A stretch of 64,000 bases of DNA, taken from assembly GCA_030066775.1 (NCBI GenBank), contig JASJAY010000012.1, forward strand, positions 1 through 64,000, written 5' to 3'. Below, piece after piece: positions 35,100 through 44,876 of the stretch (its first letter is position 1; each line of letters begins with the position of its first letter). The notes beneath the pieces are model-generated. The model ran no database searches. It was not told where the DNA came from and saw only the letters and a program-made list of their open reading frames with translations. The position numbers were made by a program, and so were the translations under genes. Source of the stretch: Planctomycetota bacterium (GTDB lineage Bacteria > Planctomycetota > PLA2 > JAEUHO01).

Positions 35100-37208
35100 G
35101 TGGGCGACGCTCTGGACGACACACGCTACGGCTACCTGGAGCTCGAGGGCGAGGTCCGCGGCCCGTACGACGGCGACGAGCTGCGCGAGCAGGTCGACGA
35201 AGCGCCGGACGCCGCGTGGCGATACAGCGTGCATGGCGTCACGTTCGGACCCCTGCCTTCCCAGCTGGGGCAATCCGCCGCGTCCGATCGCCGGCCCCGG
35301 ACGCCGGTCCCGTTGCCCGTTCCTCGCACCTGGCCCGACAACGGGGACTGGCACCGGCGCACCGTGACGCGCGGCGCCCTCGCCGTCTTCATCGGGTTCT
35401 GGCTGCCCCATGTGATCCTGGCCGGCGAGCGGACGCAGTGGGTCCCGATGTGGTCCGGGCTGGGCCGGCCGGGTTGGCATGCGTACGGTCTGTTCGCGCT
35501 CGCGTCGCTCCTGCTCTTGGGTGCACTGCTCCCGCTGCTGCTCACAAGGGACGCGAACGTCGGGCGGCGTGCCCTGCGCAGCACGTGGGTGTCGGGGATC
35601 GCGCTCTACGTCTACGCGCTCAGCGACCCTCCGGCCCTGGGCTTCGGCGACCTGCTCTTCGCCGGGCTCTTCGGGCCGGCGCGACTCGCGATGGTCCCGG
35701 GAACCGATGCCTTCGCGTTTCCGGCGGGAGCGAGCTTCACCGTCTTGCTGCTCCTTGCCGGCTGTGTCCTCATCGCCGCCGGGACGCGCGTCGAGTCCAG
35801 GTATCTGGGACGTAGCGTCCCCCTGCTCTCCCGAGCGGGGGGTTGGATCGTGCTCCTCACCTTCGTGCTGCCGCTGCGAGAGGGATCCGTGGCGGAGCTC
35901 GTCTGGCTCGAGCCACTAGGCGCCGAGGACGAGGTGCCGTTCTCCTTCGTTTGCTTGGCCGTCTTTGCCCTCGGCGCCATGGGCGCACTCGCAGGTCGCT
36001 GGCCCGCGGATCGCCGTGTCGGCTGCCACGCCCGCCGCCTCCTCATCTACATCATCGCGATCGGGGCGCCCCTCGCCGCCTATGGCGGGCTTGCCGCCCA
36101 CCACGGCCACGGCTTCGCGCTGGCAGCCGGGCTCCTGCGCGACGTGATGGTCGTATACGGGGTATTGAGCGTCGTCGGATGCAGCCTCGCGGCGTGGGCC
36201 CTCGACGCCGTCCCCGACCAGCCGCGCACCGCAGCTGACGGCGAGCCGTCGCTCCAACAGAAGCGTCAGTCCACGCTGGCGCTCTGTCTCGCCCTGGTCG
36301 CCATCGCACCGCGGCCCGACTGGGCGACGGACGAGCTCGGCAGACCTGTACTGGAAGCCCGCTGGCTGTTCGAGCGCGTGTTCGATCCCTTCACAGAGCC
36401 CGGTTTCGGGGGGCCCGAACGTCCGGTGACCGTGCTCATCCTGATGCTCCTGCCCTTGCTGTCCGCGCTTGCGCTGTACCTCGTAAGCCGCCGCCGCTCA
36501 CGCCGTGGTGCAGCGGTTGCCGCCCTCGTGATCCTCGGCGTAGCGATCTGCCATGGATCGACGGCGTTGACCGCCGGTATGGGCCGCTACCTCCCGTACG
36601 CCGTCGAGCTCTCGATCCTCGTGGGGGATCCTCCCGGCCCCATCGAGGAGTGGGCAGCGATCAGCCACCTCGGTCCGCTGGCAAGTGTGGCGCTTGCCCT
36701 CCTCGCCGCGGCCGCGCTGCGCGCGCGGGGGGAACCGCCGCAGTCGGGCTGGCGCCACGGCGTGGCGATCGGCGCTGCCACGCTCTTGGCCATCGGCCTC
36801 ATCGTGCCCGTGGGCGGTTCGGTCTCGGGCCTCTATCTGGTGGCGGCCTCGGCCGCTGGGGAGACGTGGGTCTGGGGTGCCATCGGACTGGCGATCGCCG
36901 CATTCGGCGCCGTCGGCCTACGGACCGCTCGCGCGCACGCGAACGAGCCGCACGCACGCGCGCTCCTCGCGCGGCTGCTCCACTTCGGGCTGTGGTTGTT
37001 CGCGGGCCTGACGATCCTCGGCTTGATGCTGACCGCTGTTGACATGGCCAAACAGGATGCGGCTGGCGCTGAGGTGACCTGGATCGCCGGCGGCCGCATT
37101 CTGGTCGAGGATGTTCTGGTCACGGTGCTGCTCGTGCTCTGGCTGGACGAGGCCATGCGCTGGTTCGCAACCACTCCGCATCGACAGATGGAGCAGGTGT
37201 TCGAGTAG
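35100..37208 (+). CDS. Large polytopic membrane protein with GYF-like N-terminus
   Basis: The 702-residue protein begins with a small GYF_2-like module (about 10-50: YGYLELEGEVRGPYDGDELR, then WRYSVHGVTFGPL) and continues with about 14-16 hydrophobic segments. I recognise no transporter or enzyme motif. GYF_2 modules at the start of membrane proteins usually bind proline-rich partners in the cytoplasm. The GTG at 35100 lies 36 bp after the flavoprotein gene. Function unknown. Confidence 0.75.
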   Translation: MGDALDDTRYGYLELEGEVRGPYDGDELREQVDEAPDAAWRYSVHGVTFGPLPSQLGQSAASDRRPRTPVPLPVPRTWPDNGDWHRRTVTRGALAVFIGFWLPHVILAGERTQWVPMWSGLGRPGWHAYGLFALASLLLLGALLPLLLTRDANVGRRALRSTWVSGIALYVYALSDPPALGFGDLLFAGLFGPARLAMVPGTDAFAFPAGASFTVLLLLAGCVLIAAGTRVESRYLGRSVPLLSRAGGWIVLLTFVLPLREGSVAELVWLEPLGAEDEVPFSFVCLAVFALGAMGALAGRWPADRRVGCHARRLLIYIIAIGAPLAAYGGLAAHHGHGFALAAGLLRDVMVVYGVLSVVGCSLAAWALDAVPDQPRTAADGEPSLQQKRQSTLALCLALVAIAPRPDWATDELGRPVLEARWLFERVFDPFTEPGFGGPERPVTVLILMLLPLLSALALYLVSRRRSRRGAAVAALVILGVAICHGSTALTAGMGRYLPYAVELSILVGDPPGPIEEWAAISHLGPLASVALALLAAAALRARGEPPQSGWRHGVAIGAATLLAIGLIVPVGGSVSGLYLVAASAAGETWVWGAIGLAIAAFGAVGLRTARAHANEPHARALLARLLHFGLWLFAGLTILGLMLTAVDMAKQDAAGAEVTWIAGGRILVEDVLVTVLLVLWLDEAMRWFATTPHRQMEQVFE

Positions 37209-37258
37209 CGCGCCCCGGGGGCGGCCGGGCTACGATCCCCTGTTCGGGGAGGACGGCG

Positions 37259-37525
37259 ATGTCGAACTGGCGTTTCGTGGAGCTGTGGTGCGCGGGCTAC
37301 GGTGCGTTGTGGGCGATCCTGCTGCTGTTCGCCTTCCTGAGCCAGTCGCACATCGACACGGGGATGTTCGGGCTGATCGGCTTCCCCATCCTTGCCCTGC
37401 TGTACGCGGCTGCGCGCTGGCCGCACGTGAGCGGCAGCGCGGGCGCTCCCAGTCGCGTGGACATGCTCGAGCGTGAGGTGTTCGAGCTACGGCGTCGCCT
37501 CGAGCGGGATCAGCCCCGCTACTAG
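37259..37525 (+). CDS. Small two-helix membrane protein, unknown
   Basis: The 88-residue protein has two hydrophobic helices (about 12-30 and 35-52) and a C-terminal charged helix with coiled-coil character (DMLEREVFELRRRLERD). GGGGAGG lies 6 nt before the ATG. It follows the 702-residue membrane protein gene by 50 bp and may be its partner. Its TAG stop and the convergent miaB TAG share the palindrome CTAG at 37522-37525. No family is recognised. Confidence 0.7.
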   Translation: MSNWRFVELWCAGYGALWAILLLFAFLSQSHIDTGMFGLIGFPILALLYAAARWPHVSGSAGAPSRVDMLEREVFELRRRLERDQPRY

Positions 37526-38979
37526 GCGTCGGGCCAGCGCTCGCCGTCGCCCTCGACGCGCACGAGGTCGCCGATGAAGGAGTGCGCGCCCGCCTCGGCG
37601 ATCTGCACGTCGGCCATGCGGCCGCTCATGGAGGCGTCGCCCGGGGCGTGGACGATGCGGTTGCAGCGATCGCGGCCTGAGATGCGCGTGTCGTCGCTCT
37701 TGCTGATGCCCTCGACGAGGATCCGCACGGTCTCGCCGATGAGGCCTTGGTTGCGCTTCGTGGCGAGCGCGTCCTGCACGCCCAAGAGCTCCACGTTGCG
37801 GCGCTTCTTGACGTCCTCGGGCACGTCGTCGGGGAGGCGCCGCGCGGAAAGCGTCTTGGGCCGCACGCTGTACTTGAACACGTAGGTCTGCAGGAAGCCG
37901 ATGTCCTCGACGAGCCGCTTCGTGCCCTCGAAGTCCTCGTCGGTCTCACCGGAGAAACCCACGATGAAGTCGCTCGTGATCTCGACGCCGGGGATGTGCG
38001 TGCGCGCCCAGCCGACGACCTCGTGATACTGGGCCACGGTGTAGGTGCGCTGCATGCGCCGCAGCACCTCGTCGGAGCCGGACTGCGCGGGGATGTGCAG
38101 CCAGGGCATGACCTTCTCGACGGCGCCGAAGCGGCGCATCATGTCCTCGGTCATGTCGAAGGGGTTCGAGGTGAGGAAGCGGATGCGGTCGAGGCCCTCG
38201 ACCTCCGCCGCATGCTCGAGCAGCGTGCAGATCTCACCGGTGTGCTTGCGCTTCGGGTGCAGGTCCTGGCCGTAGGTGTTGATGTTCTGGCCCAGGAACG
38301 TCACCTCGCGGGCGCCATCGTCCACGAGGCGCTTCACCTCGTCGAGGATCTCGGGCAGCGGCCGGGAGACCTCCTTGCCGCGTGTGTGCGGAACGATGCA
38401 GTAGGTGCAGCTGTGGTTGCAGCCGCGCATGATCGTCACGAACGCGCGGTAGGCGTCGGGGCGGACGGTGACGTTGCGGTCCGCGTCGGGCAGGAACACG
38501 GGATCGGGCCGGTTCGAGGTCCGGACGATGCGGCCTCCGCCGTCGAAGAGATCGTCGAGGTCCTGCACGGCGGAGCGGAAGCTCGACGTGCCGAGGACGA
38601 GGTCGACGTGCGGCGCGCGGTGGACGATCTCGTCCTTCACCCGTTGGGCCATGCAGCCCATGACGCCGATCTTCATCTTGGGCCGGGTCTCTTTGACCTG
38701 GCGCGCGCGACCGAGGAGGCTCCAGACCTTGTCCTCGGCGTGCTCGCGGATCGAGCACGTATTGATCAGGACGACGTCGGCGTCCTTCATCTTGTCCGTG
38801 CGGCCGTAGCCGTTGCGGTCCAGGTCGCCCAGCACGAGCTCCGCGTCGAGCACGTTCATCTGGCAGCCGAAGCTGACGAAGAAGACCTTGCGCCCCTCGC
38901 CTCCCGGCAGGCTGCCGTGCGCACCCGTGTGCGTCACGGGGGTCGGGTGCACGGTGTGGGTCGGGTCGGCTGCGGGCAT
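37522..38979 (-). CDS. miaB: tRNA-2-methylthio-N6-dimethylallyladenosine synthase MiaB
   Basis: MiaB is a radical-SAM methylthiotransferase that modifies A37 of tRNAs reading UNN codons. The 485-residue protein shows the N-terminal cluster domain (KVFFVSFGCQMNVLDAELVL, later INTCSIREHAE and GVMGCMAQR), the radical-SAM CxxxCxxC in RGCNHSCTYCIVPHTRG, a WLHIPAQSGSDEVLRRMQR segment and a C-terminal TRAM domain. The fixed Cys residues support MiaB over its paralogues MtaB and RimO. It is probably monocistronic. Confidence 0.94.
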   Translation of the reverse strand: MPAADPTHTVHPTPVTHTGAHGSLPGGEGRKVFFVSFGCQMNVLDAELVLGDLDRNGYGRTDKMKDADVVLINTCSIREHAEDKVWSLLGRARQVKETRPKMKIGVMGCMAQRVKDEIVHRAPHVDLVLGTSSFRSAVQDLDDLFDGGGRIVRTSNRPDPVFLPDADRNVTVRPDAYRAFVTIMRGCNHSCTYCIVPHTRGKEVSRPLPEILDEVKRLVDDGAREVTFLGQNINTYGQDLHPKRKHTGEICTLLEHAAEVEGLDRIRFLTSNPFDMTEDMMRRFGAVEKVMPWLHIPAQSGSDEVLRRMQRTYTVAQYHEVVGWARTHIPGVEITSDFIVGFSGETDEDFEGTKRLVEDIGFLQTYVFKYSVRPKTLSARRLPDDVPEDVKKRRNVELLGVQDALATKRNQGLIGETVRILVEGISKSDDTRISGRDRCNRIVHAPGDASMSGRMADVQIAEAGAHSFIGDLVRVEGDGERWPDA

Positions 38980-39010
38980 CGCGAGATTCTCGGCGGGCCG
39001 TGGCCCTTGT

Positions 39011-39838
39011 CTAGGAGCGGGATGCGACGATCGGCTTCCCGGGGCCGCCGAGCAGGCGCGCCATCATCTCGCGCACGCTGGTGAGCGCTTCGACCTCGGC
39101 CGGGAGCAGCTCGCGGCGCGCGGCGATGACCTCCGCGCGGTCGGCGGCCTGGCCGAGGGCGCGTCCCGCCTGCGCCAGGAAGCCCGACTTCTCGAAGGAC
39201 GCCGCCGCCGCCAGGAAGCCGCGGATGGCTCCCCCTTCCGGGTACATGCGCTCATAGAGCGCGTGATGCCCGCGGCCATAGGCGCGGCGGGCGATCCGCT
39301 CGCCGAAGAGGTAGGCCGAGCGCTTCACGACGCGCTCCTCGCACCAGATGGGCAGCAACTCGTCGAGGCGCTTGCTTGCGTTCGTGAAGAAGCGGCGCAC
39401 GCGCCGCAGACGCGTCGGGTAGTAGCCGCTCACCTCGGCGAAGAGGTCGCGGTACCGGCGCGGGTCGTGGTGCTTCACGAAGCGCCCGACGCTCAGGTGC
39501 TCCTCCGTCAGGATGGAGACCTCGGCCAGGATGTGGCCGCAGTACGCGTCCAGCAGGCCCTCGTCGCCGCGCTCACCGAAGATCTTGCCGGTGAGCCGCC
39601 GCATGGGCGTGAGGCGCTCGTCGCGCAGGTGCTCGAGCCGCGGCAGGTAGAAGAGCGCCCACAGCTCCCGGGGCGGCAGCACGAGCTCCATGCGGTCGAC
39701 GCCGCGCTCACGGGCCGCGCGCAGGACTCGCCGCTCATAGCGCTTGTAGACGTTCAGGAAGAGCGCCCGCGCCGAGACGAAGTGCTGGAAGAAGTCCCAC
39801 AGCTGCGAGCCGCGGTTGCGATAGGCGCGTACGGCCAT
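39011..39838 (-). CDS. Basic helical protein, unrecognised
   Basis: This is a 275-residue protein without signal peptide or membrane helix, rich in Arg and aromatic residues and probably all-helical (DFFQHFVSARALFLNVYKRY, YYPTRLRRVRRFFTNASKRL). I recognise no family or catalytic motif. GC-skewed codon use matches the neighbours, so it is a genuine resident gene. It lies between miaB and rplQ on the same strand. Confidence 0.7.
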   Translation of the reverse strand: MAVRAYRNRGSQLWDFFQHFVSARALFLNVYKRYERRVLRAARERGVDRMELVLPPRELWALFYLPRLEHLRDERLTPMRRLTGKIFGERGDEGLLDAYCGHILAEVSILTEEHLSVGRFVKHHDPRRYRDLFAEVSGYYPTRLRRVRRFFTNASKRLDELLPIWCEERVVKRSAYLFGERIARRAYGRGHHALYERMYPEGGAIRGFLAAAASFEKSGFLAQAGRALGQAADRAEVIAARRELLPAEVEALTSVREMMARLLGGPGKPIVASRS

Positions 39839-39925
39839 TAGACGGCCGCCTCACCGGAACGGATCCCACGCGCGGCGCTGGTCAGCTGTCGAGCGCGGCA
39901 CGTCATGCGGGGATGGGGCTCCGGG

Positions 39926-40363
39926 CTACTTCTTCTTGGACTTGCCTGCGTCCTCGTCCTCGTCCATCTCCGGCGGACGATCCACGAACTCCCAGACCAC
40001 GCGCGGACCGTTGTCCCCGAGCCGGTTCTTGGCGTCGCGGATGATGCGCGTGTAGCCGCCGGGCCGGTCGGCGCACATGGGCGCGATCCGGTCGACGAGG
40101 AGGCTCAGGATGGCGCGGTCCGGGATGTCGCGGGCCAGCAGCCGGACCTGGTGGACGAACGCCGAGCGATCGCTGTCGCGAAGGGCGTGGGCCTTCTTCG
40201 CGCGGGTGATCAGGCGGTCCACGAAGCGACGGGTCGCCTTGGCCTTCGCCTCGGTCGTGATAATGCGACCGTTGGTGAAGAGCGCGCGGGCGAGGTTCCG
40301 CCGAAGCGCGATGCGGTGCTGGGTGTCCGCCGTCAGCTTGCGGCCTGCAACGCGGTGTCTCAT
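39926..40363 (-). CDS. rplQ: 50S ribosomal protein L17
   Basis: L17 lies near the peptide exit tunnel. The 145-residue product has MRHRVAGRKLTADTQHRIAL and LARALFTNGRIITTEAKAKATR, both diagnostic, plus an acidic/lysine-rich C-terminal tail (PPEMDEDEDAGKSKKK). It is the last gene of the ribosomal superoperon, 64 bp after rpoA, as in E. coli. Confidence 0.97.
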   Translation of the reverse strand: MRHRVAGRKLTADTQHRIALRRNLARALFTNGRIITTEAKAKATRRFVDRLITRAKKAHALRDSDRSAFVHQVRLLARDIPDRAILSLLVDRIAPMCADRPGGYTRIIRDAKNRLGDNGPRVVWEFVDRPPEMDEDEDAGKSKKK

Positions 40364-40427
40364 GGCTTCGTCGCTCCGTGTCTCGCGGGGTCCATTCTAC
40401 CCCGGCTTCGCTGCCGCCTCGGGGGCC

Positions 40428-41549
40428 CTACCGGGCGCCCAGTGCGTCCGTATCCATGCCCAGGGCCAGGCCCATCTCGTCGAGCTTCTTGGTGATCTCC
40501 TTGAGGGAGGTCCGACCGAAGTTCTTGAGCGCCATCAGCTCGTCCTGCGTGCGGCTCACGAGCTCGCCGATCGTCTGGATGCCCTCGGCCTCCAGGCAGT
40601 TGCTGGCGCGCACCGAGAGGTCCATCGCGGCGATCGGCAGCTCGAGCTTGCGACCCACGTCGTCCGTCATGCCGCCGAGCGGGGCCGGGGGCGGGGTCGA
40701 GGGGCCGCCGAGCAGAACGGTCGACGTCGCGGCCGCCGGGGCCGGAGCGGCCGGCGGGGGCATGCTCGGGGCCGCCGGGGCGCCGAAGGTCAGGCCGCCG
40801 AGGCCGCCCGTGTCGAGGCCCGCGTCGCCGAGGAGCTCCTTGCCGACGTCGAAGAACTGGATGAAGGGGTTGAGGTGCTTGCGGTAGATCTTGCTGGCCT
40901 CGACCAGCGCCATCTCCGGGGTCACCGTGCCATCCGTCCAGACCTCGAGGATCAGGCGGTCGTAGTTCGTGAGCTTGCCCACACGGGTGTTCTCCGTGCG
41001 GTAGCGGACGCGCTGGATGGGCGAGAAGATCGAGTCGATCGGGATGACGCCGATCTCCTGCTCCTCGCGCGCGTTCTCTTCGGCCGTGACGTAGCCACGG
41101 CCCTTGCGCACCTCGATCTCGGCCTCGAAGGACCGATCCGTGGTGATGTTGCAGATGTAGAGGTCCTTGTTGACGATGTCGGCGTCGGCGCTCGTCTGGA
41201 TGTCGGCCGCCGTCACCGGGCCCTGGCCCTGCTTCTCGATGCGCAGGACCTTCGGGTCGTCAGTGTGGAACTGAACGCAGAGGCGCTTGAGCGCCAGGAT
41301 GATGTCGGTGACATCCTCCTTGATGCCCTCGAGCGACGAGAACTCGTGCTTGACGCCCTGGATCTTCACGGACGTCACGGCCGAGCCCTCGATCGAGGAC
41401 AAGAGCACGCGCCGGAGACCGTTCCCCACGGTCACGCCGTACCCACGCTCGAACGGCTCGGCCGTGAACTTCGCGTAGGTGTCGGTCCGTGTCGCCGAGT
41501 CGGCCACGACCTTGGTGGGCAGCTCAAGGTTCCGCCAACGGATCCTCAT
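40428..41549 (-). CDS. rpoA: RNA polymerase alpha subunit
   Basis: RpoA dimerises to seed RNA polymerase assembly and contacts UP elements and activators. The N-terminal domain includes EPFERGYGVTVGNGLRRVLL and the later TVTPEMALVEASKIYRKHL. The C-terminal helix-hairpin domain is ASNCLEAEGIQTIGELVSRT then KNFGRTSLKEITKKLDEMGL. At 373 residues it is about 40 longer than E. coli RpoA, because of an Ala/Pro/Gly-rich linker of about 45 residues (about 255-300). It follows rpsK without an intervening rpsD. Confidence 0.97.
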   Translation of the reverse strand: MRIRWRNLELPTKVVADSATRTDTYAKFTAEPFERGYGVTVGNGLRRVLLSSIEGSAVTSVKIQGVKHEFSSLEGIKEDVTDIILALKRLCVQFHTDDPKVLRIEKQGQGPVTAADIQTSADADIVNKDLYICNITTDRSFEAEIEVRKGRGYVTAEENAREEQEIGVIPIDSIFSPIQRVRYRTENTRVGKLTNYDRLILEVWTDGTVTPEMALVEASKIYRKHLNPFIQFFDVGKELLGDAGLDTGGLGGLTFGAPAAPSMPPPAAPAPAAATSTVLLGGPSTPPPAPLGGMTDDVGRKLELPIAAMDLSVRASNCLEAEGIQTIGELVSRTQDELMALKNFGRTSLKEITKKLDEMGLALGMDTDALGAR

Positions 41550-41671
41550 TCAATCCTCCGTGATCCCCGCTTGATTCCCGACGTCTCGGGTGTGTTCCGC
41601 GGAGCAAGATGCCTAGCGTTCAGTTCCGGTACGCGTTCGTTCTCGAGTGGCAGCAGCTGCGAACGCGTCGG

Positions 41672-42046
41672 TCAGACGCGCCGCCGCTTGCGGGGCCGGC
41701 AGCCGTTGTGCGGCAGCGGGGTGACGTCTTCGACGGCGCGGATCTTCAGGCCGCGCGCCTGGAGGCTGCGGATGGCCGACTCGCGGCCCGCGCCCGGGCC
41801 CTTGACCCGGACCTCGACCTCGCGGACGCCCATCTTGATGGCCTTCTCCGCGCAGCGCTCCGCGGCCTTCTGGGCGGCGAAAGGCGTCGACTTGCGGCTT
41901 CCCTTGAAGCCGATGGTGCCGGCGGAGTCCCAGCAGAGCGTCTCGCCGTTGGGTGCAGCAACGGTGACGATCGTGTTGTTGAAGGACGCGTGGATGTGCA
42001 CCACCGCCTTCGGGACGTTCCGACGGACTTTCTTCTTACCGGCCAT
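41672..42046 (-). CDS. rpsK: 30S ribosomal protein S11
   Basis: S11 lines the 30S platform near the E site. The 124 residues include [57 protein letters not shown] and [18 protein letters not shown], all canonical. A 166-bp spacer separates it from rpsM, much larger than usual. That spacer has a possible promoter (-35 TTGCAG complementing 42167-42172, 16-bp gap, -10 TACCCT complementing 42145-42150) and a CCCCC/GGGGG hairpin, all low confidence. Confidence 0.97.
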   Translation of the reverse strand: MAGKKKVRRNVPKAVVHIHASFNNTIVTVAAPNGETLCWDSAGTIGFKGSRKSTPFAAQKAAERCAEKAIKMGVREVEVRVKGPGAGRESAIRSLQARGLKIRAVEDVTPLPHNGCRPRKRRRV

Positions 42047-42212
42047 GGGGCCTCCGACCGTGCTCGCTCAGCTAGAGAGGGACCGATTCGCCCCCTCCCA
42101 GGGGGGATTTCGGACTTGTGCGCTGGAACGAAATCGAACGGGACAGGGTAGCGCGGGCCCTGACCCCTGCAACTTTCTGGCCGACCGCCCGAAGCGGAGG
42201 CCGGAAAAGGAC

Positions 42213-42596
42213 TTAGCGAAGTTGCTTGACGCTCTTCTTACCGGCCACCGTCTTGCGCGGACCCTTGCGCGTGCGGGCGTTCGTGCGGCTCCGCTGGCCC
42301 CGGACGGGGAGCCCGCGGCGGTGCCGCATGCCGCGGTAGCAGGCGATCTCCTTCAGGCGGGAGATGTGCTGCTGGGTCTGACGGCGCAGGTTGCCCTCCG
42401 TGACGAGGGTCTCCTCGATCTGGTTGGCGATCCGGGCCAGCTCCTCGTCCGTGAGGTCCCGGGCCCGACGATGCGGGTCCAGCCCGAGGGACTTGCACAG
42501 CTGGATGGCCTGGTAGCGGCCGATGCCGTGGATGTACTGCAACGAGATGTAGGTCTTCTTCTCGTTGGGAATGTCGACGCCGACGATACGGGGCAT
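42213..42596 (-). CDS. rpsM: 30S ribosomal protein S13
   Basis: S13 sits in the 30S head and contacts 50S and P-site tRNA. The 127 residues carry [19 protein letters not shown], the [19 protein letters not shown] helix-turn-helix region and [20 protein letters not shown]. It follows rpmJ in the operon. The C-terminus KSVKQLR is lysine-rich, as usual. Confidence 0.97.
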   Translation of the reverse strand: MPRIVGVDIPNEKKTYISLQYIHGIGRYQAIQLCKSLGLDPHRRARDLTDEELARIANQIEETLVTEGNLRRQTQQHISRLKEIACYRGMRHRRGLPVRGQRSRTNARTRKGPRKTVAGKKSVKQLR

Positions 42597-42632
42597 GGGT
42601 CTGCTCTCTCTCTCTGGAGGTAGGCCGGAGGC

Positions 42633-42746
42633 CTACCCCTGAACCTGCTTGTGACGGGGGTTCGTGCAGATCACGCGGACGCGGCCGTGCCTGCGCACGA
42701 TCTTGCAGTTCTCACAGATGCGCTTGACGCTCGATCGAACCTTCAT
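42633..42746 (-). CDS. rpmJ: 50S ribosomal protein L36
   Basis: This is a 37-codon gene on the minus strand reading [20 protein letters not shown] followed by [17 protein letters not shown]. It is the zinc-ribbon (C+) form of L36 with CxxC, then C and H ligands. It starts 10 bp after the infA stop and precedes rpsM, its normal place. Its presence as the Cys form implies zinc-replete expression. Confidence 0.96.
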   Translation of the reverse strand: MKVRSSVKRICENCKIVRRHGRVRVICTNPRHKQVQG

Positions 42747-42756
42747 CTCGTCACTC

Positions 42757-42972
42757 CTAGTCGCGGTAGACGATCCGCCCCTTCGTCAGGTCGTAGGGGC
42801 TCATCTCCACGGTCACTCTGTCTCCCGGAAGGATCCGGATCCAGTGCATGCGCATCTTGCCGCTGATGTGGCAGAGGATGCGATGTCCATTCTCGAGCTC
42901 GCAGACGAACATGGCGTTCGGCCGCGCCTCGACCACTTTGGCGTCCAGGCGGAGATTGTCATCCCGCGCCAT
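42757..42972 (-). CDS. infA: Translation initiation factor IF-1
   Basis: IF-1 is an OB-fold protein that occupies the 30S A site during initiation. The 71-residue sequence [20 protein letters not shown], then [20 protein letters not shown] and [20 protein letters not shown], is canonical. Its ATG overlaps the adk stop by one base (TGATG). map, often found between adk and infA, is absent. Confidence 0.97.
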   Translation of the reverse strand: MARDDNLRLDAKVVEARPNAMFVCELENGHRILCHISGKMRMHWIRILPGDRVTVEMSPYDLTKGRIVYRD

Positions 42973-43544
42973 CAGGACGCCCCTACCTGGCCACAGCCGG
43001 CGATCGCCTCGGCGATGCGCCCGGCCACGTCGTCGATCGTTCCAAGCGCATCCACGGTCCGAAGGAGCCCGCGCTGCTCGTAGAACGCGATCAACGGCGA
43101 GGTCTCCTCGCCGTAGACCTTGATGCGGTTGCGGATGACCTCTTCGGTGTCGTCCTTGCGTCCGCGCTTGAGCAGCCGCTGCACGATCTCCTCGTCATCC
43201 AGCTTCATGTGGACCACACAGTCGATGGCGTCGTCCCCCACGTCCGCGTGGAGCGCCACCGCCTGCGCCTCGTTGCGGGGGAAGCCGTCCAGCAGGTAGC
43301 CCTGGCCGTCCTCGACCGCGCGCAGCCGCTCGGCGACCAACGCACAGACCAGCTCGGCCGGCACCAGCTCGCCGGCGTCCATGAAGCCCTTGGCCTTCAC
43401 GCCCAGCTCGCTCTCGGCCGCCACGGCGGCCCGGAGCATGTCGCCGGTCGAGAGGTGCAGGAGCTCGTGCGCGGACACCAGGCGCTCGGCCTGCGTGCCC
43501 TTGCCGGCCCCGGGAGGCCCAAGAAGGATGAGTCGCATGGCCAT
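42972..43544 (-). CDS. adk: Adenylate kinase
   Basis: Adk interconverts ATP + AMP and 2 ADP. The 190-residue product is the short-LID form without a zinc finger ([20 protein letters not shown]). Walker A is [14 protein letters not shown], the AMP site [12 protein letters not shown] and the [14 protein letters not shown] motif are present. It lies between secY and infA as in many bacteria, 4 bp after secY. Confidence 0.96.
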   Translation of the reverse strand: MAMRLILLGPPGAGKGTQAERLVSAHELLHLSTGDMLRAAVAAESELGVKAKGFMDAGELVPAELVCALVAERLRAVEDGQGYLLDGFPRNEAQAVALHADVGDDAIDCVVHMKLDDEEIVQRLLKRGRKDDTEEVIRNRIKVYGEETSPLIAFYEQRGLLRTVDALGTIDDVAGRIAEAIAGCGQVGAS

Positions 43545-43548
43545 CCTC

Positions 43549-44871
43549 CTAGTCCCTGCCCCGGCCGCCGCGGCCGCGGCCGCCTCGGAGGAAGCCCTCG
43601 TAGCTGCGCATCATCAGCGCGCTGTTGAGCTTGTCCACGACGTCGAGCGCCACGCTCACGACGATCAGGATCGACGTGCCGCCCAGGAAGTAGGCGATCT
43701 CCGGCGGCGTGTTCGCCGACAGCACGGTGGCGAGCCACTGCGGAATCACGGCGATCACCGCGAGGAAGGTCGCACCCGCCAGGGTGACGCGCGTCATGAC
43801 CTTCTCGAGGAACTCGGCCGTGCGCTTGCCCGGGCGGATGCCCGGAACGAAGGAACCGCTCTCCTTCATGTTCTTCGACATCTCGACCGGGTTGAACATC
43901 AACGAGGTCCAGAAGTAGCTGAAGAAGTAGATCAGCAGCACGCTGAAGAAGGTGTAGAAGAACGAGTTGAAGCCGAGCGCGTTGGTGAGCCACTCGCTGC
44001 CGATCGCGTTGCCCAGGAGGCTCGGGAACGACAGCAGCGCCGAGGCGAAGATCACGGGCATGACGCCCGCCTGGTTGACCTTGATCGGCAGGAAGTGGCG
44101 CTGACCGCCGTAGACCTTGCGGCCACGCGTCAGCTTCGCGTACTGCACGGGAATTTTTCGAGTTCCCTTGCTGATGTACACGACGACCACCACCACCACG
44201 ACGAACAGCACCAGCAGCATGAAGGGCAGGAACGCGCCCTCCTCCGACTGGATCAGGTAGCCAACCGCCTGCGGCAGCCGGGCCACGATGCCCGCCATGA
44301 TCAGGAGCGAGATGCCGTTGCCGACGCCGTACTCGGTGATCTGTTCACCGATCCACATCAGGAAGATCGCGCCGCACGTGAGCGTCAGAATCGACCAGAG
44401 CGCGGGCAGGAATCCTGGTTCGAGCAACGTCTCGCCGCTGACGATCGCACTCTCCCGCTGGTAGACGTTCACCGTGAGCAGGATGGCCTGGAACATGGCG
44501 AGCGGGACCGTCGCGAGACGCGTCCACTGGTTGATCTTCCGCTGACCCGAGGCGCCTTCCTTGGCGATCTTCTCCAGGCTGGGCATCACCTTCGTCAGAA
44601 GGCTGAAGATGATGCTCGAGCTGATGTACGGCATGATGCCGAGGCTGAAGAGCGCGGGCGAGAAGAGCTGGCCGCCGGACAGGATGCTGAAGATCGCGCC
44701 GAACTGGCCACCGCTCTCCCCCGCTTCGCCGGCCTTGCCGAGCGCGTGCAGATCGATCCCGGGGATCGGGATGTTCCAGCCGACCCGGTAGAGCAGCAGG
44801 AACCCGAACGTGATGAACAGCCGTTTCCGGATGTCCGGGACGCGGAAGAGGGCGTTGAGGGATCCGATCAC
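43549..44871 (-). CDS. secY: Protein translocase subunit SecY
   Basis: SecY is the channel of the Sec translocon. The 440-residue protein has ten predicted membrane helices. RVGWNIPIPGIDLHAL follows helix 1, the plug region has GIMPYISSSIIFSLLTKVMP, and the cytoplasmic loops include KGTRKIPVQYAKLTRGRKVY and PGIRPGKRTAEFLEKVMTRV. The C-terminal tail is Gly/Arg-rich (FLRGGRGRGGRGRD), which is unusual but short. It follows rplO by 5 bp. Confidence 0.97.
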   Translation of the reverse strand: MIGSLNALFRVPDIRKRLFITFGFLLLYRVGWNIPIPGIDLHALGKAGEAGESGGQFGAIFSILSGGQLFSPALFSLGIMPYISSSIIFSLLTKVMPSLEKIAKEGASGQRKINQWTRLATVPLAMFQAILLTVNVYQRESAIVSGETLLEPGFLPALWSILTLTCGAIFLMWIGEQITEYGVGNGISLLIMAGIVARLPQAVGYLIQSEEGAFLPFMLLVLFVVVVVVVVYISKGTRKIPVQYAKLTRGRKVYGGQRHFLPIKVNQAGVMPVIFASALLSFPSLLGNAIGSEWLTNALGFNSFFYTFFSVLLIYFFSYFWTSLMFNPVEMSKNMKESGSFVPGIRPGKRTAEFLEKVMTRVTLAGATFLAVIAVIPQWLATVLSANTPPEIAYFLGGTSILIVVSVALDVVDKLNSALMMRSYEGFLRGGRGRGGRGRD

Positions 44872-44876
44872 GGTGG

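Noticed and set aside
42145-42172. Possible promoter in the rpsM-rpsK gap
   Set aside because: Both hexamers are weak, and such matches arise often by chance. I mention it only under rpsK.
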